Assembly: GCA_044228695.1 (NCBI GenBank)
Contig: JBGAUK010000002.1
Span: forward strand, 37,854-101,853
DNA from: M0108 sp044228695
Lineage (GTDB): Bacteria; Pseudomonadota; Gammaproteobacteria; Chromatiales; Chromatiaceae
Length of the DNA stretch: 64,000 nt
Direction: 5' to 3'
Below the pieces are notes generated by a model, which saw only the letters and a program-made list of their open reading frames with translations, did not search any database and was not told the origin of the DNA. Of this stretch, positions 43,926 through 52,660 are shown piece after piece. Within the stretch, counting starts at the first letter, position 1. Each line of letters begins with the position of its first letter. Made by a program: the position numbers and the translations under genes.

Positions 43926-45889
43926 GGGCCGGGAGGACACGCGGCCTCGGCCTCCTCGGGCTGGCCTGGCTCCTGGCCACCAGCGCCCTGGCGGGGGAAC
44001 CGGCGAGCCTGCGCATCAGCCAGGCCCTGGCGGAGGGCACCCAGGTCAAGGTCTATGCCCGGGTGAGTGACGCCCTGGGCGCACCCCTGGCGGACGAGAC
44101 CCTGACCTTCCACGCCACCCTCGGCACCCAGGTGGCGGAGGTGGTGTCCAGCACGCCCTTCGCGGCCAGTGGCGAGGGGGTGCTCTACCTGTTCCTGGTG
44201 GACCGGTCGCGCTCCCTGGACGCGGCCACCTTCGAGCGCATCCGCCAGGCTTTGCGGGAGTGGGTGGCGGCCCTGGGCCCCCAGGATCGGGCCGCCATCC
44301 TGAGCTTCGGTACCCAGGTCCGGACCCTGGTGGCGCCGACGGCGGACCCCGCGGCCCTGAACACCGCCATCGCCGGTCTCAAGCCGACGCAGCCCCATAC
44401 CGCTCTCCACGAGGCCCTAGCCCAGGGCCTGATCCTGGGGCAGCAACGGGGGACGGATCTGCCATCCCGACGGGCCCTGGTGGTGTTGAGCGACGGCCGG
44501 GATGACGCCCCCGGCGGCATGACGGCGGAGGAGGTGGAGGCGCGGCTGACGGAAGGGGCCGTGCCCCTCTACGCCATGGGTTTCAGCCGGGCACGGGACC
44601 GGGCCAGCCGCGAGGCGGGTCTGGCCGCCCTGGGGCGGTTCGCCCGCCAATCCGGCGGTCTCTTCATCGACGCCAGCGCCGGGGACCTGGCCGGGTCCTA
44701 TGCGGCCATGCGGGAGCGTATCCGCGAGGTACTGCGGTTAGAGGTGCGGTGCCCAGGCTGCGTGGCGGACGGCAACCGCTATCGCCTGCAACTGGCCTTG
44801 ACCCAGAACGGGCGGACCCTGAGCGATGGGGTGGATTTGCGACTGTATCCCCCGGTGCCTGCGGCGCCCTCCCCGGCCGCACCGGGGGCAGGCAACTCGG
44901 CACCGGCGGGGACTGGTGCCGGCGGAGGGCCCAGTGGCGAACCGGCCGCGCCAGGGGGCGAAGGTACGGGGAGGCCGGCGGACGCTGATGCGCCGGGGGC
45001 TCCGGCTGCCGATGCTGGTCCGGAAGGTGGCTCGGAAGCTGGTCAGGGGCCCGCGAGCGAAGGGACCCCGGCAACCGGGCCCAATCCCGCTGGGACGGCC
45101 CCGGTTGCTCCTGCTCAAGGCGAACCGGCAGCCCCAACCGGAACCGGCACACCCGCTGGGACCGCCCCCGGGGCCTCGACCACAGGCGATCCGGCGGCCC
45201 CCGCTGGAACCGAAACGCCCGTTGGGACCGTCCCCGGTGCTTCGCCTTCCGGCGAACCGTCGGCACCGACCGGGGATGACACACGCGTCGGGACGGCTAA
45301 TGATGCTCCGCCCCCAGGCGCATCCGCGTCCACGCCGGCCCTCGACGCAACCCTCGCGAATCTCGCCACCTGGTGGCCCTGGCTGCTGGGCGCCGTGGGT
45401 CTGGGCGGGGTGCTCCTCTTCCTGGGCCTGCGGCGGCGCGGCCCTGGGGCCCGGTCAACCCCGCCGGTCCTGGTGCCTAAGGCCGAGCCCCTACCGGAAA
45501 CGCCGATCACCTTCCACCCGCCCCCGCCGTCAGGGCCAGTGGAGCCCACCCGGCGGCAGCAAGCCACCCCGGCGGGACCCGCCCTGACCCTGGCCTACAT
45601 GAAAGGCCGCCGGCGCGGCGAGGTGGCCCGCCTGGTGCTGGCTCCGGACGGCGTCATCGGGCGCAACGGCGCCTGCGCCCTGGCCCTGGTGGGGGATGAC
45701 GAGGTCTCGGCGCGCCATGCCCGCCTCTTTGTCCAGGACCGCCGGTTGCTGCTGGAGGATCTGGGTTCCACCAACGGCACCTGGCTCAATGGGGTGCGGC
45801 TCTTGGCCCCGACGCCGCTGCGGGAAGGGGATGTACTGCGCGTAGGCCAGACCGAATTGCGCTTGGGCGGGATCGGGGAATCCCGATGA
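43922..45889 (+). CDS. VWA-domain and FHA-domain transmembrane protein
   Basis: 655 residues: a signal peptide (GLLGLAWLLATSALA), an extracytoplasmic VWA domain (about 85-275) with MIDAS motif FLVDRSRSLD and VVLSDGRDD, a 160-residue Ala/Gly/Pro/Thr-rich linker containing a 22-residue tandem repeat, one helix (about 482-503, WWPWLLGAVGLGGVLLFLGL), and a cytosolic FHA domain (about 555-650, IGRNGACAL, SARHARL, STNGTWLNG). It joins extracellular adhesion or metal-dependent binding to phospho-reading in the cytoplasm. Start and end overlap neighbours (ATGA on both sides), tying it into the operon. Confidence 0.92.
   Translation: MRAGRTRGLGLLGLAWLLATSALAGEPASLRISQALAEGTQVKVYARVSDALGAPLADETLTFHATLGTQVAEVVSSTPFAASGEGVLYLFLVDRSRSLDAATFERIRQALREWVAALGPQDRAAILSFGTQVRTLVAPTADPAALNTAIAGLKPTQPHTALHEALAQGLILGQQRGTDLPSRRALVVLSDGRDDAPGGMTAEEVEARLTEGAVPLYAMGFSRARDRASREAGLAALGRFARQSGGLFIDASAGDLAGSYAAMRERIREVLRLEVRCPGCVADGNRYRLQLALTQNGRTLSDGVDLRLYPPVPAAPSPAAPGAGNSAPAGTGAGGGPSGEPAAPGGEGTGRPADADAPGAPAADAGPEGGSEAGQGPASEGTPATGPNPAGTAPVAPAQGEPAAPTGTGTPAGTAPGASTTGDPAAPAGTETPVGTVPGASPSGEPSAPTGDDTRVGTANDAPPPGASASTPALDATLANLATWWPWLLGAVGLGGVLLFLGLRRRGPGARSTPPVLVPKAEPLPETPITFHPPPPSGPVEPTRRQQATPAGPALTLAYMKGRRRGEVARLVLAPDGVIGRNGACALALVGDDEVSARHARLFVQDRRLLLEDLGSTNGTWLNGVRLLAPTPLREGDVLRVGQTELRLGGIGESR
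45125..45322 (+). repeat. 66-bp imperfect tandem repeat in the VWA-FHA linker, three copies
   Basis: Units begin at 45125, 45191 and 45257, exactly 66 bases apart. They encode 22-residue Pro/Ala/Thr-rich repeats starting PAAPTG, PAAPAG and PSAPTG, a flexible spacer that could vary in length between strains. Confidence 0.82.
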
Positions 45890-47067
45890 CGAGTCTGCAA
45901 GCCCCGGCGACCCTGGGCGGCCCCGGCTGGCGTCCGCGTCCCGGCAATGCCCAATGGATCGGCGCCCGCCAGGAACAGGAGGACGCCTTCGGCTTTGCCG
46001 GCTTTGACGCGCGCGGCCAGGCCGGTCCGGACGGGGTCCTGGCGGTCGTGGCGGATGGCATGGGTGGGCTGAGCGAGGGCCGGGCGGCCAGCCAGGGGGC
46101 GGTGTCCGGCTTTCTGGCGGCCTGGGCTGAGCAGTCGCCGGACCTGGCCGTGACCGAGCGTCTCCTGGGGGCGATCACGGCGGCCAACCAGGTCGTCCAT
46201 AATCTGGCCCGCGCGACCGCCGGCGAGGGCGAGGTCGGCACCACCCTGGTAGCGGCGGCGATCCACCAGGGGCACCTCTTCTGGATCAGCGCCGGCGATA
46301 GCCGCCTCTATCTCTACCGCGCCGCCGATGGCTCGCTGACGCCCTGCAACGAGGAACACAACCTGGCCCTGCAACTCTGGCGGCAGGCCCCAGCCGATGG
46401 CCCGACTCCCGACTGGATCGAGGACCACCCCCAGCGCGATGCCTTGATCAGCTTTCTCGGCCTGGCGGAGATCCCCGAGATCGACCGCAATCTTCGGCCC
46501 CTGGCGCTGGAGGCCGGTGATCGCCTGCTGCTGTGCAGTGACGGCGTCGATGGCGTCCTGAGCCCGGAGGAGCTGAAGGAGGGCTTAGACGCCGACCCCC
46601 AAACCGCCGCGGAGGGGCTGATCGCGCGGTTACAGGGGCTCCAGCGGCTCTATCAGGACAATGCGACGGTGGCCATTCTGGCCTGCGAGGGGTGGGATGC
46701 CCCCACCCGGGTTAGCCCGATGCCAGCCGCCAGGGACGGAGCCCGCCCGAGGCGGTGGCGCTGGCCAGGGCCAGGCCGCTGGGCCTTGGCGCTGGTGTCG
46801 CTGATTTTGGTTGTGGGATTGGGCGTTGGGTGGTTGCAAGGGTGGACGCCAGCACCCAGGGCCCTTGAGGCTAATGACCCGGCATCCGCGGTTCAGACCA
46901 AACCGGCGGCAGCTGAAACCGCGTTGGCCCCAGCGCCGGCCTTAGCCACAGACCCGGCCGCAGCCCAGACCACCCAGGCCCCGGAAGCGGGTGTCCCGCC
47001 TTCGGCAGCCCCCGGGGCGGATCTCCCGCCCGTCAATGCCGACAAGTGGGCGCGGCCCCAGGAGTAG
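45886..47067 (+). CDS. PP2C-family protein phosphatase with C-terminal transmembrane tail
   Basis: 393 residues. The PP2C domain (about 1-265) shows AVVADGMGGLSEGRAA, GTTLVAAAIHQGHLFWISAGDSRLYLY and LLCSDGVDGVL. After a basic stretch comes one helix (WALALVSLILVVGLGVGWL, near 300-320) and an Ala/Pro-rich extracytoplasmic tail. It is distinct from the soluble PP2C earlier in the operon: the motif 1 Asn-Glu-Asp is here Gln-Glu-Asp. Overlaps the VWA-FHA stop (ATGA). Confidence 0.92.
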   Translation: MTSLQAPATLGGPGWRPRPGNAQWIGARQEQEDAFGFAGFDARGQAGPDGVLAVVADGMGGLSEGRAASQGAVSGFLAAWAEQSPDLAVTERLLGAITAANQVVHNLARATAGEGEVGTTLVAAAIHQGHLFWISAGDSRLYLYRAADGSLTPCNEEHNLALQLWRQAPADGPTPDWIEDHPQRDALISFLGLAEIPEIDRNLRPLALEAGDRLLLCSDGVDGVLSPEELKEGLDADPQTAAEGLIARLQGLQRLYQDNATVAILACEGWDAPTRVSPMPAARDGARPRRWRWPGPGRWALALVSLILVVGLGVGWLQGWTPAPRALEANDPASAVQTKPAAAETALAPAPALATDPAAAQTTQAPEAGVPPSAAPGADLPPVNADKWARPQE

Positions 47068-47069
47068 CG

Positions 47070-47468
47070 ATGAAGGCAATGCAACGCAAATACAGCATCG
47101 GCCGGGAGCGAAGCTGCGACATCCCGCTGGCGGACGACTCGGTGAGCGGGCATCACGCCGAACTGGAGTTCCTGGAGGATGGCAAGTGGCTGCTCACGGA
47201 TTGTCAGAGCACCAACGGCACCTTTCTGCTGGGGAACGGCGGCACGCCCCGGCGGCTCAGCCAGAGCCTGGTCTCGCCTCTCGACCGAGTGCGCTTCGGC
47301 GCCGTAACCTTGGGGATGCGGGAACTTCTGGAGGCCCTGCGGCTGAAGGCCGGGATTCCCGGCCCTGCTCCCGAGGAGGCGCCCAGGGTCCAGGGACGGC
47401 GACTGATCCGCTGCCCGTGCGGCGGCATCAAGACCGCCGAGGCCCCTTGCCCGGAGTGCGGCCAATGA
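47070..47468 (+). CDS. FHA-domain protein with C-terminal zinc ribbon
   Basis: 132 residues. FHA features are SIGRERSCDI, SVSGHHAELEF and STNGTFLLGNG; the C-terminus has CPCGG and CPECG Cys pairs of a zinc ribbon, a mirror of the zinc-ribbon-first FHA protein at 43323. A clear AGGAG lies upstream of ATG 47070, which is two bases after the PP2C stop. Its stop overlaps the MotA-like start (ATGA). Confidence 0.88.
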   Translation: MKAMQRKYSIGRERSCDIPLADDSVSGHHAELEFLEDGKWLLTDCQSTNGTFLLGNGGTPRRLSQSLVSPLDRVRFGAVTLGMRELLEALRLKAGIPGPAPEEAPRVQGRRLIRCPCGGIKTAEAPCPECGQ

Positions 47469-48265
47469 GCCCCTCTTTGGTCACGATCCTCTGGCGGCAG
47501 CCCCAGGCCTGGCTGGTCCTGGTCCTGTCGATCTTGGTGGCGGCGCTGGTCATCGCCCTGCTGACCTGGGCCTTGCCGGCGGGGAGTCCGGCGGCGCTGG
47601 TCATCCTTGATTATCAGGCCACGCCACCGCCGGGTTATCCCTTTGTCTATCCCTTCACCATCCAGAATTTGACCCATCTGCTCCTCTTCATCGGGCTGGG
47701 CGAGATTTACCGCCGGTGGCGCACCGCGGCTCGGGAGGAGGCCTGGCTGACCCAGGGCCTGCTGCCCGAGGCCTATGCCGTGGTCCTGCAATCGCACGAT
47801 CTGCCGCCGCTGCGGGCGCGGGTGGCGGGGCTGTACGACGGGGAGCGGGGCTTTCTACCGGGCCTCATCGACCTCTGCATCCTGCAGTTCCTCGCCAGCC
47901 GCTCGGTGGATCAGACCGTGAGCGTGCTCAATTCCAGCCTGGAACTCCTGATGCACCGGGTGGATCTGCGCTACACCCTGCTGCGCTATCTGACCTGGGT
48001 CATCCCCACGGTGGGCTTTATCGGCACCGTGGTCGGCATCGCCCTGGCCCTGGCCATAATCGATCCCGGCGCCACCGTCCAGCCTCTAGGTAACATCGCC
48101 CTCGCCTTGGGGGTGAGCTTCTACACCACCCTGGTCGCCCTGGTGGATAGCGCCATCCTGGTCCTGCTGCTGCAACTGGTCCAAGCCCGCGAGGAACTGG
48201 CGGTCAACGCCGCCGGGCGCTATGTGTTGGTGAATCTCATCAATCGGCTTTATAGCGGGCAGTGA
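47465..48265 (+). CDS. MotA/TolQ/ExbB-family proton-channel-like protein
   Basis: 266 residues. Helices lie near 14-36, 66-82, 172-195 and 210-235. YLTWVIPTVGFIGTVVGIALAL followed by GNIALALGVSFYTTLVALV is the MotA/TolQ/ExbB signature. No OmpA, flagellar or Ton/Tol genes are near. Its natural partner is the MotB/ExbD-like protein at 42478. Last gene of the operon; the next gene (octaheme cytochrome) is 162 bases downstream. Confidence 0.88.
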   Translation: MSPSLVTILWRQPQAWLVLVLSILVAALVIALLTWALPAGSPAALVILDYQATPPPGYPFVYPFTIQNLTHLLLFIGLGEIYRRWRTAAREEAWLTQGLLPEAYAVVLQSHDLPPLRARVAGLYDGERGFLPGLIDLCILQFLASRSVDQTVSVLNSSLELLMHRVDLRYTLLRYLTWVIPTVGFIGTVVGIALALAIIDPGATVQPLGNIALALGVSFYTTLVALVDSAILVLLLQLVQAREELAVNAAGRYVLVNLINRLYSGQ

Positions 48266-48427
48266 GCAGAGGCAGGTAAAGCGGGATCGACAGGCCTATT
48301 GCTTGCCGTAGGTGCTATCGTGATCCAGAGCAATGTTGCGGCAACCCGCCTCTGGCGGCCATGGCGAGACCCACCCCCCGGCTGATATTCTGATCGCCAT
48401 CGCGCTCCTGACTTGTCGCCTGATGCC

Positions 48428-50827
48428 ATGGCTCCTCTTGTCTTCCTCCTCGTCTTAGGGCTAATCCCCGGCATCCTGGCGGCCCAGCCTGGCCTTGATG
48501 CTCCGTCGGTCCCCAGGACGGACCCGCTTCTGGATCCCCTGCGCGCCGAACGGGGTTTCGTGGGCGCGGCGGCCTGTGGCGAGTGCCATCCGAAGGAACT
48601 GGCCCTCTGGCGGGGCTCTTACCATGACCGGGCCATGACGGTGGCGACGCCCGAGACGGTGCGCGGCGATTTCCAGGAGGCCGAAATCACCGCCCAGGGG
48701 GTGACCTCCCGTTTCTTCCACCGGGACGGCGAATTCATCGTCCGCACCGATGGACCGGATGGCGAGCTCAAGGACTACCCTATTCGCTACACCTTCGGCT
48801 GGTGGCCCCTTCAGCAATATCTTATCGAGTTTCCAAGCGGCCGACTCCAGAGCCTGGGCCTGGCCTGGGATACCCGCCCCCAGGAGCAAGGAGGGCAAGA
48901 CTGGTTCCATCTCTATCCCAACCAAGCGATGGACCACCGCCATCCGCTGCACTGGACGGCGCCGGATCAGACCTGGAATTACCAGTGCGCGGACTGCCAC
49001 TCCACGGACCTGCAAAAGCGTTATGACGCCGAGCGTAAGGGCTATGACACCCGTTACGCGGAGATCAACGTCGCCTGCGAGGCCTGCCATGGCCCCGGGG
49101 CCCGCCATCTGGCGTGGGCCAGAGCCGCGGCCGCGCGGCCGGCGCAGGCCGGCGGGACAGGCAAGGATCAGGCGGCCCTTGCCGCCACGGCTGATGATCC
49201 GACCCGCGGCTTGCTGGTGGACCTGAAGGATCGCGATGGCGGCACCTGGGGGCTTGCCGCCGAGACCGGCAAACCCCGTCGCCAGCCACCCCGGGCTTCC
49301 CACCTCCAGACCGAGACCTGCGCCCGCTGCCATTCCCGGCGCGGCCGCATCTGGGACGAGATCAAACCTGGCGAGCCCCTGCACCAGGGCTTTCGGCTGG
49401 CCCGGCTGGAGCCGGACCTCTATTTCCCGGACGGCCAGATCAAGGACGAGGTCTTCGTTTTCGGCTCCTTCATCCAGAGCCGCATGTACCATCAGGGGGT
49501 CGTCTGCGGCGACTGTCATGATGCCCACAGCCTGCGCCTCCAGGCGGACGGCAATGCCGTCTGTGCCCGCTGCCATCTCGCCCCCCGCTACGATACGCCC
49601 GAACATCATCACCATCCGGCCGGCTCCAAAGGCGCCGCCTGCGTGGCCTGTCACATGCCCCAGCGGTTTTACATGGTGGTGGACGAGCGGGCCGATCACA
49701 GTCTGCGCGTTCCGCGACCGGATCTGTCCCTCAAGCTCGGCACCCCCAACGCCTGCAATGGTTGTCACACCGACCAGGATGCCGCCTGGGCGACCACCGT
49801 GGTGGAGACCTGGTATCCCGATCCCCAGTTTCGGGGTCCTCACTTTGGCGAGGCCCTCTACGCGGCGGATCATCACGCCCCGGATGCGATTCAGCGCCTG
49901 CTGGCCCTGGCGGGAGACCCGGCCCAGCCCGCCATCGCGCGGGCCAGCGCCCTGGACCGGCTCCATGACCATCCCCAGGACGGAGCGGGCACCGCGACAC
50001 TGCTCACGGTGCGCCGCCTGCTCGCCGACCCCGAGGCTCTGGTCCGCGCCCAGGCCGTGCGCTATCTGGATCGCCTGGATTTACGGACCCGGGTCGAACC
50101 GGCCTGGTCTCTCTTGTCCGATCCGGCGCGCACGGTGCGACTGGAGGCAACCCGGGTGCTGGCGCCGGTGATGCGCCAGGGGATCGGCGGCAAGCTGGCG
50201 GACCAGATGCGGGCCGCCCTGGCGGAGTACGCGACCGCCGAGCAGGTCAATGCCGACCGCCCCGAGGCCCACCTCAACCTGGGTCTCATCGCCGTCGCCC
50301 TGGGTGAGCCCGGCCTGGCGGAGCAGTCCTATCGTACCGCTCTGGAGCTTGATCCCCGCTTCACGCCCGCCCGCGCCAACCTGGCGGACCTCTATCGGGA
50401 ACAAGGCCGGGAGGCGGACGCCGAGGCCGAACTCAAGGCCGGCCTGGCATCCGATCCGGACAATGCCGACCTGCACCATGCCCTGGGGCTGGCGCGGGTA
50501 CGTACCCAACGTCTTGCGGCGGCGATCGAGGACCTGGCCCGGGCCGCGCGGCTGGCCCCGGACAACAGCCGCTTTGCCTATGTGCATGGCGTGGCCTTGG
50601 ACGCCGCCGACCGCACCGCCGAGGCCCTGGCGGTGCTGGAGGCCGCCCAGCCGGGAGATCCGGCCAATCGGGACCTCCTGATCGCCCTGATCCAATACAA
50701 TGCCAAGCTGGGACGGGTCCAGGAGGCCCATCGCTGGCTCGCGGCGTTTGGCGCCACGGCCCCGGGAGACCCGGCCCTCAAGGCATTGCGGGAGCAGATC
50801 GGGAAGCCGACGGGGCGTCAACCCTAA
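48428..50827 (+). CDS. Octaheme c-type cytochrome with C-terminal TPR region
   Basis: 799 residues with a signal peptide (APLVFLLVLGLIPGILAA). Eight CxxCH heme sites: about residues 50 (CGECH), 186, 217, 298, 359, 378, 405 and 443. Residues 460-610 are a HEAT-like helical region with repeated ALDRLHDHP-type segments, and 610-795 are TPRs (AEQSYRTALELDPRFTPARA). Such multiheme-TPR proteins are periplasmic redox proteins, sometimes with nitrite- or sulfur-compound-reducing activity; the substrate cannot be told here. An in-frame TTG at 48413 is an alternative start. Confidence 0.85.
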   Translation: MAPLVFLLVLGLIPGILAAQPGLDAPSVPRTDPLLDPLRAERGFVGAAACGECHPKELALWRGSYHDRAMTVATPETVRGDFQEAEITAQGVTSRFFHRDGEFIVRTDGPDGELKDYPIRYTFGWWPLQQYLIEFPSGRLQSLGLAWDTRPQEQGGQDWFHLYPNQAMDHRHPLHWTAPDQTWNYQCADCHSTDLQKRYDAERKGYDTRYAEINVACEACHGPGARHLAWARAAAARPAQAGGTGKDQAALAATADDPTRGLLVDLKDRDGGTWGLAAETGKPRRQPPRASHLQTETCARCHSRRGRIWDEIKPGEPLHQGFRLARLEPDLYFPDGQIKDEVFVFGSFIQSRMYHQGVVCGDCHDAHSLRLQADGNAVCARCHLAPRYDTPEHHHHPAGSKGAACVACHMPQRFYMVVDERADHSLRVPRPDLSLKLGTPNACNGCHTDQDAAWATTVVETWYPDPQFRGPHFGEALYAADHHAPDAIQRLLALAGDPAQPAIARASALDRLHDHPQDGAGTATLLTVRRLLADPEALVRAQAVRYLDRLDLRTRVEPAWSLLSDPARTVRLEATRVLAPVMRQGIGGKLADQMRAALAEYATAEQVNADRPEAHLNLGLIAVALGEPGLAEQSYRTALELDPRFTPARANLADLYREQGREADAEAELKAGLASDPDNADLHHALGLARVRTQRLAAAIEDLARAARLAPDNSRFAYVHGVALDAADRTAEALAVLEAAQPGDPANRDLLIALIQYNAKLGRVQEAHRWLAAFGATAPGDPALKALREQIGKPTGRQP

Positions 50828-50961
50828 TGTCGACGTGAACGCCAAACCTCAATGTGAATGTCAACAGCCATCACGACCTTCTGCAGGAGCGTCAGGTGCG
50901 GTGCTCTTGAATGGGGTGCTTGTACAATTTCCTGTCCATGATCAACCGCCAGAGGAAGCCA

Positions 50962-51213
50962 ATGGATGCCATCAGCTACACTACCGCCCGGGCAGACCTA
51001 GCCCGCACCATGGACAGGGTCTGCGCGGACCATGACCCCATCATCATTACCCGCGACTCGGAGCAGGCAGTGGTCATGCTCTCGTTGGAGGACTACAGCG
51101 CGCTGAACGAGACCGCCTACCTGCTGCGCAGCCCCGCCAACGCCCAACGCCTGCTGGAGTCCATCGCGGAATTGGGGCGGGGTGGGGGTACCGCGAGAGA
51201 CTTGGCCGAGTGA
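50962..51213 (+). CDS. YefM/Phd-family antitoxin
   Basis: 83 residues. MDAISYTTARADLARTMDRV is the Phd/YefM DNA-binding N-terminus and VMLSLEDYSALNET is the family core. AGAGGAAG precedes the chosen ATG. Its stop overlaps the toxin start (GTGA). It should neutralise the toxin and repress the operon. Confidence 0.92.
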   Translation: MDAISYTTARADLARTMDRVCADHDPIIITRDSEQAVVMLSLEDYSALNETAYLLRSPANAQRLLESIAELGRGGGTARDLAE

Positions 51214-51464
51214 AGATCGTTTTCTCCGAGCGGGCTTGGGAGGACTACCTTTACTGGCAGGGCCAGGACCGTAAGACCCTGGCCCGCATCAACCACCTGA
51301 TCCGCGAGGTCCAGCGCGACCCAGTCTCAGGGATCGGCAAACCCGAGCCCCTGAAGCACGCTCTGGCCGGATATTGGTCCCGGCGAATCACCGAGGAGCA
51401 TCGCCTGGTCTACAAGGTCCAGGATGACGCCCTGTGGATTGCGCAGGTGCGGTATCACTATTGA
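51210..51464 (+). CDS. YoeB/Txe-family mRNA interferase toxin
   Basis: 84 residues starting GTG, overlapping the antitoxin stop. Family features: FSERAWEDYLYWQGQDRKTL, GKPEPLKHALAGYWSRRITEEHRLVY and IAQVRYHY, with the YoeB catalytic Glu/Arg/His positions present. It cleaves mRNA at the ribosome when the antitoxin is degraded. Confidence 0.93.
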   Translation: MKIVFSERAWEDYLYWQGQDRKTLARINHLIREVQRDPVSGIGKPEPLKHALAGYWSRRITEEHRLVYKVQDDALWIAQVRYHY

Positions 51465-51610
51465 GCCCCACCGAGGCAGGAGTCTCGCCTCGGCATAGGG
51501 ATCTCCAAGATCGCCCTTCTTCCCAGGCCCCCGCTCAGTTTCCTTGTGGCCGGACCAGCGGATGTTATGATTCACCTTGACCATTAAGGCTCTGGATCGA
51601 GGGGGATGTC

Positions 51611-52561
51611 ATGCGCTGGAGAACTGGCAGGCGAAGCGACAATGTGGAGGACCTGCGGGATGACCCCGGGTCTGCCAGCGGCGGATTCGGTGGTCCGCGC
51701 CTGCCCGTGCGCATCGGCCGGGGCGCCGGGTTTGGCGGTGGCCTCGGAACCATCCTGCTGCTCCTGGTCGGCCTCTACTTCGGGGTGGACCTGACCGCAT
51801 TCCTCGGGGGTGGGTCACCCCAACTCGACACCGGCGGCGGCCAGTTGCAGTTTCCTAGTCCGCCAAAGCCACCTCCTCACGCCGGCGGCCTGCAAGCCCC
51901 AGGGGCCGGGGCCAAGCCCGATGAACTCAAGGAATTCATCTCCGTCGTCCTGGCGGACACCGAGGACACCTGGGGCGAGATCTTCCGCCAGGGACAACAG
52001 CGTTACCAGGAGCCCAAGCTGGTCCTCTTCTCGGGCAATGTGCGCTCCGCCTGCGGCTTCGCCGAGGCTGCCATGGGACCCTTCTACTGCCCCGGAGACC
52101 ACAAGGTCTATATCGACCTGTCCTTTTATGACGAGCTGCGCAGCAGGTTCGGCGCCCCGGGGGACTTCGCTCAGGCCTATGTCATCGCCCACGAAATTGG
52201 CCACCATGTCCAAAAGCTGCTCGGCATTACCGATCAGGTCGAGGAGGCCAAGCAGGGCCGCGGTAAGGCCGCGGCGAACCAACTCTCGGTGCGCCTGGAA
52301 CTCCAGGCCGACTGCTTTGCCGGGGTTTGGGCCAACCGCGCCGACCAGGCCCGGGGCATCCTGGAGGCTGGCGACGCCGAGGAGGCCCTCAAGGCTGCCT
52401 CCGCCATCGGCGACGACCGCCTGCAAAAGCAAACACGGGGCTATGTGACCCCGGACAGTTTCACCCATGGCAGCTCCGCCCAGCGCGTCGCCTGGTTCCG
52501 CCGCGGCCTGGAGAAGGGCGACGTCAACGCCTGCGACACCTTTTCCGCCAAGAACCTCTAA
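51611..52561 (+). CDS. YpfJ-family neutral zinc metallopeptidase
   Basis: 316 residues with a helix (GTILLLLVGLYFGVDLTAFL) near residues 38-60 and a zinc-binding HEIGHH motif in AHEIGHHVQKLLG near residue 195. The motif YCPGDHKVYIDLSFYDEL before it and ADCFAGVWAN after it are typical of this family (YpfJ). It is probably a periplasmic or membrane-bound protease. Single gene with its own start. Confidence 0.92.
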   Translation: MRWRTGRRSDNVEDLRDDPGSASGGFGGPRLPVRIGRGAGFGGGLGTILLLLVGLYFGVDLTAFLGGGSPQLDTGGGQLQFPSPPKPPPHAGGLQAPGAGAKPDELKEFISVVLADTEDTWGEIFRQGQQRYQEPKLVLFSGNVRSACGFAEAAMGPFYCPGDHKVYIDLSFYDELRSRFGAPGDFAQAYVIAHEIGHHVQKLLGITDQVEEAKQGRGKAAANQLSVRLELQADCFAGVWANRADQARGILEAGDAEEALKAASAIGDDRLQKQTRGYVTPDSFTHGSSAQRVAWFRRGLEKGDVNACDTFSAKNL

Positions 52562-52660
52562 TCCAGTACCTTAGCCAGGGCCAGGGGTCTTGCCAGATTT
52601 GACCGGCACCTCCGAGCCTCCGACCCATCCACCAGCTCCCCTAACAGGACTCAAGACACC

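Noticed and set aside
37350..48265. Type VI secretion post-translational module (PpkA/PppA/Fha)
   Set aside because: Kinase, PP2C and FHA fit, but no Tss structural gene is near and the MotA/B-like and VWA-FHA parts do not belong to T6SS.
42478..48265. Zorya-type anti-phage system
   Set aside because: MotA- and MotB-like genes are present, but no ZorC/D/E-type gene, no long ZorA tail and no OmpA domain in the MotB-like protein.
48461..49972. 503-codon open frame on the minus strand
   Set aside because: Antisense to the octaheme cytochrome, whose CxxCH sites are clear.
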